Shown: positions 1 through 9,842 of the stretch, piece after piece
How positions within the stretch are numbered: the first letter of the stretch is position 1
How the letters are laid out: each line of letters starts with the position of its first letter
Assembly (NCBI GenBank): GCA_030685235.1
Contig: MU839131.1
Location: 62,001-126,000 of the forward strand
Source of the DNA: Copromyces sp. CBS 386.78
Lineage: Eukaryota > Ascomycota > Sordariomycetes > Sordariales > Sordariaceae
Direction: 5' to 3'
DNA length: 64,000 nt
Position numbers and translations under genes: made by a program
Notes under the pieces: generated by a model
The model's input: only the letters and a program-made list of their open reading frames with translations
Database searches by the model: none
What the model was told of the DNA's origin: nothing

Positions 1-1169
1 TGTGTAGGGGGTCTTTCTATGCCCTAGATCCGTGTGTCCCTGTTGTGCTTAGTATGGGTACGTGTACAACAAGATGCGCTATTGCAGAGGGAGATGGAGG
101 AGAAATGCAAGTGGTAGAGGATCACTTACCAAGCAATATTAATACAGACTTTCTGACGACTGAACACGGTCGAGCCCATGACCTTATTCTCATGTATAGG
201 GGTTGAATAGCCCATTGAGGTTTCTGAAGGACACTAGGATCCATGGCATGGAAGGGATTGTGCCGATGACGGCAGGCGACATGCTGGCCATCATGGCGAA
301 AGAGGTGCAAATTGCAGGTCAAAGCATATCCCGCTGCCTTGAGGGAGAGGCTATTTCAAGATAAAGAGACCCCGGCCCTTGGTTTCGGAGTGACGGCTCA
401 TTGTTTTGTTGATGACAAAGGCCAACACGGTACCCCGACCGTCTGAGATGGTTTGACATGAAAACTTGGTGCACTATGGCAAAGTTTCATCCAAGATATG
501 TCAGCCGACGTCCGCCATTTGATCTAGCTGGGGGAAAAGATGAAGACTCTTGGAAGAAGGCAAGACGAGGCAAGGGGGCTATGCATCTTGGATAAACATC
601 CAACCCTAACCCGGGAGTGGTGAGAGCGCGAGAGACAGTGCCAAACAGCGGCATACCACGGCCAGGAGTGGTCATGACGCACACCCTGTGCGGTCAATAA
701 CGAGGCCGAGGAAAAAAAAGGTAGAAAAAAGGGTTGTATATGCAAAATGTGGCGCGTGCAAAATTCCCGTCGTGCATCACCAGAATCGCCTTTGGTCGTC
801 TGCCGTCAAGGCTTTGTTGTGCAGTCGGGTGCTATGGAAATGGAATCATGTCAAGAGTCTGGAGACGTCGACTTTGGCCATGACTTTTCGCGGTGGTGTG
901 GCCCGTGCGAGCAGGAAGGCACAGGCCTCTATAGTACGCCAAGAATACAGTGGTCAAACCGCCAAGACAGCAGAGACGGACCTTCTGATTGCGCTGTGGC
1001 ATCATCGATTGAAACTCCCCTTTTCAGTCACGACCCAAAACAACACCCATCTGGTGCTTCTTACTCAATTTGTCCATCTTCACCGTCGACGGGATAAAGA
1101 CAGCAGCGCTTTCCCTGCGCTGCGCATCATCGGCCACGCTGGAGTCCTGGTTGCGACACGCCCCAAAAC
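1..1169. other. No gene recognised; upstream region of the antiporter gene
   Basis: No reading frame here resembles a known family. On the minus strand a good 5' splice-site consensus (GTAAGT, complement of about 126-131) follows an open stretch running down from 322, so an exon of a gene extending off the left edge is possible but unsupported. The 161-codon plus-strand frame at 688-1173 runs into the start of the antiporter gene and has no family features. Confidence 0.4.
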
Positions 1170-2793
1170 ATGAGCGCCCAAGGAAATGGCGCCTTCCTCG
1201 AATATCATGAACCAGACAGTGCGTTCACTCGCTCCCTCCCCAACAACTTGAAGGAACGACCAGCTGACTCCTCCTTCTTCTTTTAGTCGTCAGCATCTTG
1301 ACGTTAATCTCCTTCTTCTTCTTTCTTGCCGTTTCTGAATGGGTGGCCGACAAGGTGCTCCGTGCGGGGCTCATTGGCCAAATCATTGTCGGCCTCATCT
1401 ATGGCGTCCCCATTGGCAACATCCTGGCCCTGGATTGGCAGGAAACCTTTCTCGCTTTGGGATACATTGGCCTCATCATCATCATTTTTGAAGGTGGCTT
1501 GACCATTCGTTTGGATCTCCTTTGGCAGAACTTGTTCCTCAGCACCAGCGCCGCCCTTCTTGGTGTGCTCACCCCGATTGCCCTGACGTTTGCCCTGTTC
1601 TATGCTGGCTTTGGTTATGGTCAGTTATCCATCCCTTTGGCCTCTCTCATGGCGAACGAACACACACACTGACATTTCAACACATAGCCCCCCTCGAAGC
1701 CTTCATTGTCGGCACTGCCCTCTGCTCCACCTCCCTAGGGACCACCTTCGTCGTCATCAACAGCGCCTCGTCAAAGCACGACTTTGCCCAGACCCGTGTC
1801 GGCACCGTCCTCATCAGCGCTGCCATTCTCGATGATGTCTGCGGTTTGGTCCTCGTCAGCGTTATCTCCCAGCTGCGCGACATTGAGAATGCGAATCTTG
1901 GTTGGGTCATAGGGCGGCCCATCCTAGCTAGTGGTCTGATGGCCATCCTGACGCCCCTGGCAGCCAAGTTCGTCCTCGGCCCCATGTTCCGCCTACCAGC
2001 CATCGAGACGCGATTCTTCCCAAAGTTCGGACACGTCGCCAACATGGTCCTGATGGTACTGGTACTCTGTGCGTTCCTGGCCATCGCTGCTTACGCCGGA
2101 GCAAGCGTTTTGTTCGGCGCATTCCTGGCCGGCACAGTGGTGTCGAGCCTACCTAGCAAGCAGCATGTCCACTTCGACGAACCAAGCGACACGAGCGACC
2201 ACGATGACGATGCGAAACAAGAGAGGCCAACATTTGGCGCCACATTCGAGCGATACATCCAAGATGCACAGCGCTTCATGCTTCAACCATGCTTCTTTGC
2301 CAGCATTGGCTTCTCCATCCCCTTCATCGAGCTTTGGACCGGCGAGGTCATTTGGAAGGGCATTGTCTTTACCATCCTGATGGTTCTTGGCAAGCTGGTC
2401 GTCGGTCTAGTGATACCACTGTGGGATCTCGTCGCAAACAAGAAGCCGGGTTCCTCAGAGAAAGCGCCCTTGACACCCTCGGCAAAACAAAACTGGGTCC
2501 CAGCAGCCTTCCTTGGGACTGCCATGGTCGCGCGCGGCGAGATTGGTCTTCTCATCATTCAGATCGGGTTGAATGAGACACCGTATCTGTCACGAAAGGC
2601 CTTTGTCATTGCAGTCTGGGCCATCGTGCTCAACACGGTCATCGGCCCAGTATCCGTCGGAACACTCTTGAACCGATTCGGAAGCGCGGTTGCGGAGGAT
2701 GGGCGGTGGGGGATACAAGCAATGAACCCTGGAGGCAAAGTCAATAGGAAGCCTGAGGTGGTATCCAAGGGTACTGGTACCGTGGCGCCCTAG
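1170..2793 (+). CDS. Sodium(cation)/proton antiporter family membrane protein
   Basis: Three exons by splice reading: 1170-1218, 1287-1619 and 1688-2793, giving 495 aa. The 49-nt first exon encodes a short N-terminus ending YHEPD, and joining restores an unbroken frame into the first membrane helix; homologous fungal exchangers also begin with a short segment before helix 1. The protein is largely hydrophobic helices. After the second intron comes a conserved transport core with the ILDDVCGLV aspartate pair typical of CPA-type Na+/H+ or K+/H+ antiporters. A hydrophilic, His/Asp-rich loop (HVHFDEPSDTSDHDDDAKQE) separates the N- and C-terminal helix bundles. Introns are 68 nt each (GTGCGT..TTTTAG and GTCAGT..CATAG). 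It probably exchanges Na+ or K+ for protons at the plasma or an internal membrane; ion choice and location cannot be read from sequence. It stands alone, with no obvious co-regulated partner. Confidence 0.85.
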
Positions 2794-3526
2794 CCATTCC
2801 GAACAATTGCTGCGGTCAGCGTCTGTTTGCGACTGTCAAGTTTCAGCTAGATACCAAGGACCTACGATTTTCTCAAGGGTCTGGAAGCTTGTCGTCTTAC
2901 TTTCGATAATCTGCAATCTTCTTGCACTGTATCGAAAGGCAATCTTTCTTCTCCCGTGGACGACTTCTCGGGATCCCCTGCCCTATAACTGTCTATATGC
3001 CCACCAATGCTCCCATACAGGCCTTCGCGGCTGAATTCAGGGCCCGCGGCTCACAAATTCGGCTCGACTCTTGGCAACACACCGCGGAGCAGCTACATAT
3101 TACCATCCCAAAGGTAGCTTCTCCAGTATATTGATTTCCAAGTTTAGAAACATTGAGCCTCCGTGTAACATCCTCCTGACCGCCGAGATCTCGGCAGCAT
3201 GTTCCGATCATAAGCGACGGTCGAATCTTCCTTGGACCCAGGTACAAGTTGACGCGGGGAAGCCATCATGTCCACCACGTGTACCGTGTCCATGGAACCC
3301 TTGTGTGAACATACCTCAACATCGTTGGACCCTACGTCACGAACCATCCGGATTAAACACGGGCACAGTTGTCGTCTTCGTAGTCTGGCCAGGTGTTCAT
3401 GCGCCGAACATATAAACCGGCAACACCATCTGCGTTTGGTTGAGAAATGACAGTCGTGCTATCATCGTGGTACGGCGGATGATTGCAAAATAACCGTTCG
3501 GTTGTCCTCCTGCCTCTTTGGTTACA
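2794..3526. other. Intergenic region, no gene recognised
   Basis: Downstream of the antiporter and upstream of the sedolisin remnant. Short frames exist on both strands, but none has a recognisable domain, plausible splice partners or a stable reading frame. Confidence 0.5.
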
Positions 3527-5685
3527 ATGTTCCAGGCACTCATCTGGGCCCTTCTCGGCCTTTTCTCTCTTTTCTCTTCGCTAGCCACAGCCTCAAGAAT
3601 CGTTCTCGAAGAAGCAGGCCACTTACCGGCAGGGTGGAAACTCGATCACCATGCTGAAAGAAGCCGGGATAGAAGAGTTGAAAAGACACCTCCTACAGCA
3701 GTCTAAATCTGGCAACGACCCCAATAGCCGGCATCTCACAAAAGAAGAAGTTGACAAACACCGTCAGCCAGACCGAAAGTCAGTCGCAGCAGTAGGCCGT
3801 TGGCTACAGCCCCACGGCATCAAAGAATACAAGGCGGAGAGCAGCTGGATCACCTTTGACGCTACAGCTGCTACAGTTAAGGCACTCTTTGGAGCCGACC
3901 TAGCCTACTATTCGTATAGCGGCGACCCCAGTACCCAACTCCTTCGCGCCCGCTCTTATACGATCCCTAGGTGGCTTAAAGACGATATCGACTTCGTCCA
4001 CCCGCTTACACACTTTATGCCTCCTCGTAACCGCAACGATAGTACCCTCCGCCTCGGCCGTCGCCAACCAGCTCAGCCCAAACTGTCCCTCCGGGAGGAC
4101 TTCTTTGCTCCTCCTTGCTGGACTGGCACCTTCCCAGGCTGTATCCGCAAGCTCTACAACCTCACCTATACTCACCCTCCCCGCTCTCGCTCTCCCTCCT
4201 CCGTGCGCTTCATCATCGCCAGTTTTCTGGAACAATATATTACCCATTAAGACGTGACCTCCTTCCTAACAACCTACGCTCCCTAACTACTCCCGCCGAC
4301 ACCCACTCCATCCCGGGGTGGCAGCGGTGGCAGCCTAACCCGCCCGCCCGTCACGAACACAACCGCAGAGCCCCCATACAACATCACCATAACCCTCCTC
4401 AACAACGCCACGCCCTGGGACCCGCATTCTACCGACCCCTTCCTCTCCGGCCTCGAGGCCAACCTCGACGTGCAATACGCCCTCAGCCTGGGTCATCCTA
4501 CGCAAGTGATCTACTACGCCACCGGCGGGCGCGGGACAAAACTCGATTCTTCCGGCCATCCCCTCCCTGCGAACGATCCTAGGGCGAATAACGAGCCCTT
4601 CTTCGAATTCTTGCAAGCCTTGCTGGCCTTGCCTGATAAACAGATCCCGCATGTGCTAAGCATCAGCTATGCAGACGACGAGCAATCCGTCCCGCGTAAA
4701 TACGCTCACAGAGTATGCGACCTTTTCGCTGCCTTGGCTGCACGCGGTACTTCGGTCCTCGTGGCAACTGGCGATGGGGGAGCAGCAGGTATCGGCTACT
4801 TCGCTGGCGGTGGTGACTCGTGCATCAAAAACGATGGATCGGGTCGACAAGCTTTCGTGCCCACGTTCCCTGCTTCCTGTCCGTGGGTTACCAGTGTAGG
4901 AGCAACTGATAACACTGCCCTCGACTTGACGGGCGCTGAGTTCTCCTCCGGTGGGTTTAGCGAGTACTTCGACAGACCACTGTGGCAACGGGCAGCTGTC
5001 GACCCATACGTCTCCAGCCATCTCCGCTCTCAACCAAGCGAACCTGGGAAAAGAGGCCAATCCCATGCTCAAAAGCCGGTGTATTTCTCCTACAGCGGGC
5101 GTGGAACGCCCGACATCGCCGCCATCGGCTCAGGCTTCCAGATCATGCACCGTGGAGAGATGGTGGAAGTACGCGGGACGCGTGCTTCAACCCCTGTGGT
5201 GGCAGCTATGGTAGCGTTGGTTAATGATCAACGCTTGAGGCAAGGGAAGAGGAGTTTGGGTTGGTTGAATGGGTATTTGTACTTGGATCAGAGGTAAGAG
5301 GGGTGCTGCAGGATGTGGAAGTTGGAAGGAGTGAGGGGTGTGTCTTTCCCGGGGGGGTGTCGGAGGAGGGGAAGGGTAAGGGCAAGGGAAAAGGCCGAAG
5401 GCACATTGTGTAGAGAGAAGACAGGGGAATTTGACGCAGGTGGGCGGCGCGGATGGGACACAAGGAGAAGGAGACGCAGATGGAGATGGTGAGCAATGGG
5501 AGGAGGAAGTAGGAGACGGAGACGGAGACGGAGAAGGAATAGGCGAGGGGGGCCAGAGCGGAAATGTCATTGTGGGAGGATGGAATGCGAAGAAGGGGTG
5601 GGATCCCGTAACAGGCTTGGGAGTTCCTGGTGACTTTCAGGACATGTTGAGGGTTCTGGGCGGCGTTTGGTACATGAGAAGATAA
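3527..5685 (+). pseudogene. Sedolisin / tripeptidyl-peptidase-like (S53) secreted protease, degenerate
   Basis: Starts with a hydrophobic signal peptide (MFQALIWALLGLFSLFSS) and the pro-domain phrase HLPAGWKLD. A frame change and an apparent deletion follow, then pro-domain sequence (EELKRHLL..HLTKEEVD) from about 3665. The frame ends at a stop at 4248-4250 after FLEQYITH, while homologous sequence (DVTSFLTTYAP) continues directly behind it. The catalytic domain resumes by about 4450: Glu (4455-4457) and Asp (4467-4469) of the S53 ExxxD motif (EANLD) and the Asp of SYADDE are kept. The nucleophile position of the SGTS motif reads G-T-Arg (CGT at 5181-5183). The C-terminal piece GWDPVTGLGVP lies at about 5600 beyond a frameshifted, repeat-expanded stretch. 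Family members digest extracellular protein from the N-terminus at acid pH. Stops, frameshifts and the lost Ser argue for a dead gene. Some breaks could be unrecognised introns, but these would not restore the Ser. Confidence 0.8.
5455..5545 (+). repeat. Purine-rich minisatellite inside the sedolisin remnant
   Basis: Imperfect GGAGAC/GGAGAT/GGAGAA units run through this stretch and encode a Gly/Asp/Glu run in one frame. It sits between the catalytic region and the C-terminal GWDPVTGLG block of the protease, a place where intact sedolisins carry an ordinary loop. Expansion here probably contributed to loss of the gene. Confidence 0.7.
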
Positions 5686-6446
5686 CATGATGGCTGAAGG
5701 ACGGGGCAATAAGCAGTGCGCAATGTAAGTCTTCTCCAGCCACTTACCAGCAACGGCATGAACTGTCCTCTGAGAACCGAATATTATTCCCGGCTCTGCC
5801 CTGACTTTTTCTCCGCGTCGCGGTATCTTCATAACACGTCTTTCCGTTCTTTATGTGCAGCACTCATGGCACTTCGCAATCTCTGAGCATGTCATGCCTC
5901 TGCAACAGGAGGTATCTCGCTGATGTGCTAAGTTATGATGTTAGTTGGGCTATTCTGCCAAGGAACATGTCTCAGCATTTTTACAAGTGAATGATAGGGA
6001 GCAGAGCAAGGCAATTTCAATGGTTAATGGCACGTTTCAAGGATAGGTACTCGTTGCACTTTCCTTTCATGAATATCTCTATGGGAAACTTGCAGCAATG
6101 AGCTAACAATAACAGCCAGTGGTGGTAGCCGCAAACGCTCCCCAACATCTGCGGCTGTCCAGCACAATATCGGGCTTCGCTGCTCTATGCCTCTATCTAT
6201 CCCTGATGAAGTACATTCCCTTTATCTTTCCCTTTCCTTCCCCTTGTGTACTCGTACCAAATAATAGATCAAACCCTCCAAACTCCTTCAATGCTCAAGC
6301 AAGTAATCCGACCCTATCATCCAGCTCAAGGTCTCGAGTCTCAAACACCATGCTCATATATATTTCCTCCAGACTGCAGTCCATAAAGCCATCAACACTC
6401 GAACAAGCCAATAACCAGTGGTACTCCAGACACTTTCCTCACACAC
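5686..6446. other. Intergenic region between convergent genes, no gene recognised
   Basis: Lies between the 3' end of the sedolisin remnant and the 3' end of the minus-strand 951-aa gene. The plus-strand frame that enters the neighbouring gene from 6119 has a Ser/Pro/His composition created by the microsatellites of that gene and is a shadow. Confidence 0.5.
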
Positions 6447-9302
6447 TCACAACTCAGCCAACATCCCCTCCCTCTCCTCACCCCTCTTCTTCTTACACAA
6501 CTCGAGATTATTATTCATCGCCCACTTCTCGTCAACCGGCCACCTCTTCTGATCAGGCACAATCTCCCTACCGAACCTCTCAAAGATGTCCGCCTCCGTC
6601 ATTTCGACGTCTCCATCACCATCTTCATCTTCATCTTCATCTTCATCCACATCCACATCCACATCCACATCCACATCCACATCCACATCGACATGCACAC
6701 CCTTTTTCTCATTCTCAAGCTTTTTCTCCTCCTTATCAATCTCCATTAGACAAGCGTTCCTCCTGCGGCTGCCGGCACCCGCCTTCTCCTCAGCACCACC
6801 CGAACCATCCATGTCATCCCCAGGAGGAGGAGGATGCGCAAAGTGCGCCACCGCCCTTCCCTCGCGGAAGGGGTGTTTACCCCCAAAGTTGGGCGACGGG
6901 CAGTTGGCCGCCGTGCAGCACAGGATAAACCACTTGTCGCGGTTAGCCTCGACGTCATCGGCGGAAAGGGCGAAGGGGGCTTCGAGCTTGAAGGCCCAGT
7001 GGGCGCCCCTTTTGGCGAGGGAGCGCTTGATGGTTTGGGGCCAGTGGCGGCGGCGGGCGGCGGGGCGTTTGGTGACTTTGTCGCCCTTGTTGGTCTTGGG
7101 GGAGGACATGGAGGGGCCGGCGGTGGTGGTGGCGGTGGCGGTGACGGTGACGGGGGAGCTGGGGGCGGCGTAAGGGTCGGCGGCGGTGGAGCTGGGGCCA
7201 GCAGGGCTGGTGGAAGGGCCGGCGTAAGGGGCGGCGGTGGAAGAAGTTGAGGGCGGAGGTAGTAGAGAAGGGGGAGGGAAGATTACCTTGGCCTTGCCCT
7301 TGCCCTTGGGGTCTTTCTTGCTGGGCAGTGTGCCGCGGCCGGATCCGCTGGCTTTGTTGTTGTTGTTGTTGTTGTTGTTGCCGGTGTTGCTGCTGGAAAT
7401 AGCGCTGTTGCTGGCGCTCTTTGACGTTTTGTCGACGACGTTGTTGATGTTGCTGGCGCTGGATTTAGTCGCACTGGTGGTAGCGGTAGTGCCGTCGGTA
7501 ACTTGAGCCATGTCATGGACGTCCACATCGATGGTGGTAGTCGTAGTCGGGGCAGGAGTTGGGATGTCGAGCGTTTTCCCCTTGCCTTTGAGCAGAGGCC
7601 CTTTGACGACGATCTCCTCTTGGATCTTGTCGATGTTGTCGGGTTTGTTGTTGTTGTTGACATCGTTGTTAGATGCCGTAATCTTGGACGAACTCGCGAC
7701 AGAGGGGCTACCGCTACGTCTGGAGAATGGCTGATTCTCCTTGTTCTTCTGGAGGCTCTTTGCGGCCTTGTTCTTGCTGTTCTTTACGACTTTGTGGTTG
7801 TCGTTCTTGGGCGAGGGAGAGCCAGGAGACGGAGACCTGGACCTGGCAATGCCTTTGCCTTTGCCTTTGCCTTTGCCTTTGCCTTTCAGGTCTTTCTTGG
7901 AGATGATGGATCCCGCTCCGCTCGCTTGGGTCGTGGTTGTTTTCGTTGGAGTGACACTGGTCTTGTCTTCGCCAGTTCCCTCCACGACGTTGCTCGAGGT
8001 GCCCTGTGCCTCGTTCATGTCGCCGCACTGGACCTCCTCGATGCTGTCGACGATGTCATGGCTGGGTCCAGATCCAGATCCGCTCTCGCCGTTGCTGCTG
8101 CTACCCCCAACCGCAGTCGCAAAAGTGGCTGTCTCGCCCTCGCCCTTGCCGTCGACGACTTCCGCATTTCCCTCTCCCTCATCAGCTCCAGCAACCAACT
8201 GCTCCTGGTCCTGCTGTTTGCCGACCACGGGAGTGGGACTATCGACAGCACCAGCACCTGCCCTAGCGGCCGCAGCTCTAGCCAAAGCAGGGCCAGGAGT
8301 CGAAGAAGCATCCGGAGTAGCAGACAAACCGCGATCTGACTCCATCAGCGACAAGTAGACAGACGACTCCGACTCTTCCTCAACCTCAGGCATAGCCTCG
8401 GGAGTGACAGCCCGCTGCTGCTGCTCAAGACGGCTGGGCCCAGAGACAGAGCGACCAAAGGGGGTACCAGTAGCTCGGGCAAAGTTGAGAACGGACACAG
8501 GCTTGATGAGGGGGAGTCTGGCGCCGAATCTGTTGCCCCGGATGGTCTTGGTAATCCTGTCCATAGTCTTTGCGGAGAAGGGGTTGGGAGAAGGGGAAGG
8601 CGATTGGGCTGTGGCTTTGCCCTTGCCTTTGATGTTGACGTTGTTGTCCTTTTTGGAGGGGATGGATCCCGATCCGGACTTGTTGATGTTGTTGTTGCCA
8701 CTAGCTTGGGCTGTGGTCTTGGTTGGAGTTGTAGTGTTGATGGGCCTGTTTTTGCCCTTGTCGTCGTCGTCGTCGTCGTTGTTGTTAATGACCTCCTGGC
8801 TCTGGGTGTCGATAGAGACGGAGGGGGAGGGAGTATGTGTGGTATCAGCGGCGGCGATAACGGAAGCCGTGCTGGGAGAAGGGCCGGGGGTGGCGGATTG
8901 GTCGAGCTGGGTCTCAGAGCGAGATCCAGACTCAGGCTCAACTGTCGCGGCGAAATGCTCGGGGCGCTCAGGGGTGGAAGGGATCGGCGGGACAGCAACT
9001 GGGTTCTCGGGTACGAGGATTTCGGCCAGTGTCTTGTTGGCTGCGGGTGTAGCAGGAGCTGAAGAGGCAGCGGCGGTCGAGGCCTCGACTTGACCTCGCT
9101 CGACTGAAGTGGGCTGGTTCAGCTTGTCCTTGACGGCATTGACCGTCTCGTAGAAGCTCCTCAAAACGCCGACAGCCTGCGCGCGCGGAGCAGCACGTGC
9201 AAGCTGAGCTTGAAGCTCTTGCTTGCGCTGGCGAATTGTGTTGAGAGCGGACTCCCAGGCGCTGATGACAGAATCCATCTCTTGCTGGACGGAATCGCTC
9301 AT
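6447..9302 (-). CDS. Large low-complexity protein with acidic tract and Cys/His-containing C-terminus, unknown function
   Basis: Single open exon of 951 aa. I do not recognise a family. Residues 1 to about 65 look like an amphipathic, coiled-coil-prone segment (MDSVISAWESALNTIRQRKQ). Most of the rest is Ser/Thr/Pro/Asn/Gly-rich and probably disordered, with a KGKGKGKGKG run, an Asn homopolymer and repeated ITKT/SKKD-like blocks that look internally duplicated. Near residue 780 a more ordered region (ANRDKWFILCCTAANCPSPNF..HPFREGRAVAHF) has Cys and His spacing that could bind zinc; that is inference. A long Asp-Val then Asp-Glu tract follows, then a helical C-terminus. Basic clusters and acidic tails are common in nuclear proteins, but location is unproven. 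A likely 66-nt 5'-UTR intron precedes the ATG. The antisense strand is also open for long stretches because the repeats avoid stops; those frames are shadows. Confidence 0.7.
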   Translation of the reverse strand: MSDSVQQEMDSVISAWESALNTIRQRKQELQAQLARAAPRAQAVGVLRSFYETVNAVKDKLNQPTSVERGQVEASTAAASSAPATPAANKTLAEILVPENPVAVPPIPSTPERPEHFAATVEPESGSRSETQLDQSATPGPSPSTASVIAAADTTHTPSPSVSIDTQSQEVINNNDDDDDDKGKNRPINTTTPTKTTAQASGNNNINKSGSGSIPSKKDNNVNIKGKGKATAQSPSPSPNPFSAKTMDRITKTIRGNRFGARLPLIKPVSVLNFARATGTPFGRSVSGPSRLEQQQRAVTPEAMPEVEEESESSVYLSLMESDRGLSATPDASSTPGPALARAAAARAGAGAVDSPTPVVGKQQDQEQLVAGADEGEGNAEVVDGKGEGETATFATAVGGSSSNGESGSGSGPSHDIVDSIEEVQCGDMNEAQGTSSNVVEGTGEDKTSVTPTKTTTTQASGAGSIISKKDLKGKGKGKGKGKGIARSRSPSPGSPSPKNDNHKVVKNSKNKAAKSLQKNKENQPFSRRSGSPSVASSSKITASNNDVNNNNKPDNIDKIQEEIVVKGPLLKGKGKTLDIPTPAPTTTTTIDVDVHDMAQVTDGTTATTSATKSSASNINNVVDKTSKSASNSAISSSNTGNNNNNNNNKASGSGRGTLPSKKDPKGKGKAKVIFPPPSLLPPPSTSSTAAPYAGPSTSPAGPSSTAADPYAAPSSPVTVTATATTTAGPSMSSPKTNKGDKVTKRPAARRRHWPQTIKRSLAKRGAHWAFKLEAPFALSADDVEANRDKWFILCCTAANCPSPNFGGKHPFREGRAVAHFAHPPPPGDDMDGSGGAEEKAGAGSRRRNACLMEIDKEEKKLENEKKGVHVDVDVDVDVDVDVDVDEDEDEDEDGDGDVEMTEADIFERFGREIVPDQKRWPVDEKWAMNNNLELCKKKRGEEREGMLAEL
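6621..6690. repeat. Hexanucleotide microsatellite (TCTTCA)n then (TCCACA)n
   Basis: Consecutive 6-bp units on the plus strand. On the coding (minus) strand they encode the alternating Asp-Val and Asp-Glu tract near the C-terminus of the 951-aa protein. Unit length is a multiple of three, so slippage changes tract length without breaking the frame. Confidence 0.9.
7352..7380. repeat. GTT trinucleotide repeat encoding Asn
   Basis: Run of GTT on the plus strand, AAC on the coding strand, giving the Asn homopolymer of the 951-aa protein. Confidence 0.85.
7850..7888. repeat. TTTGCC hexanucleotide repeat encoding Lys-Gly
   Basis: Tandem TTTGCC units on the plus strand encode the Lys-Gly alternation in the middle of the 951-aa protein. 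Length changes would keep the frame. Confidence 0.9.
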
Positions 9303-9317
9303 GTTGTCGACGTTGTT

Positions 9318-9383
9318 CTAGTAGTAGGTATGTGGGTTAGAATTGAGTTCAAGATTGCATGGAAGAGAAGGGAAGCGACGTAC
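9318..9383 (-). other. Probable 5'-UTR intron of the 951-aa gene
   Basis: Read on the minus strand, CAG|GTACGT at 9383 and CTACTAG| ending at 9318 border a 66-nt interval that finishes 15 nt before the ATG at 9302. Size and consensus fit fungal introns. The exon upstream of it contains no in-frame start for the 951-aa frame. Confidence 0.5.
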
Positions 9384-9600
9384 CTGCTGGATAGAAGGAT
9401 GACTCTTGTCCAATGCTGGTATGCCACCGCGGGTGGGATGTTGTGATGAGAGTGTGTGCTAAATTTGCAGGTTGCGATAATGGTTGCGATTTGCAAATTG
9501 TTGCAGTGGTTGTAAAGTTCAGGAATCAAGACGAGTCGAAGAAATTCAAGGTGCAAGAACTTATGCCATTGGCGAGTGGATCCCCGTTCGCTATTGAAAT

Positions 9601-9842
9601 CGTGAACAATAGGAGTATCGTATTGTCAGTTCTATCAGTCTTCAATATTTCACCCTTTCTGGTCATTGAACAGTTCATTCCAAATTTTGTGTTGAGGGCG
9701 AGTGAATAGGAGAGTTGGTACCAACGGTCGTGAACAATAGCTGCATCCTACTGTGAGGGTCAGTCTGGTCTTCCACCCTTTCTCGTGACCTGGTCATTGA
9801 ACAGTTCATCTGAACTTGGTGCTAGGTGGGAGGGAGTGAGGG
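9601..9842. repeat. Imperfect direct duplication of about 115-130 bp
   Basis: The stretch beginning CGTGAACAATAG at about 9601 and running through CACCCTTTCT, GGTCATTGAACAGTTCAT and GGGAGTGA-like sequence recurs, diverged, from about 9731 to 9842. No frame is conserved between the copies, so this is a non-coding duplication upstream of the 951-aa gene. Confidence 0.6.

Noticed and set aside
688..1173. Plus-strand 161-codon frame before the antiporter
   Set aside because: No domain, Lys/Arg-rich chance composition, overlaps another open frame and runs over the start codon of the antiporter.
6586..9093. Several long antisense open frames over the 951-aa gene
   Set aside because: They follow the microsatellites of the real gene, have Val/Gly/Ser-rich mirror composition and no conserved domain.
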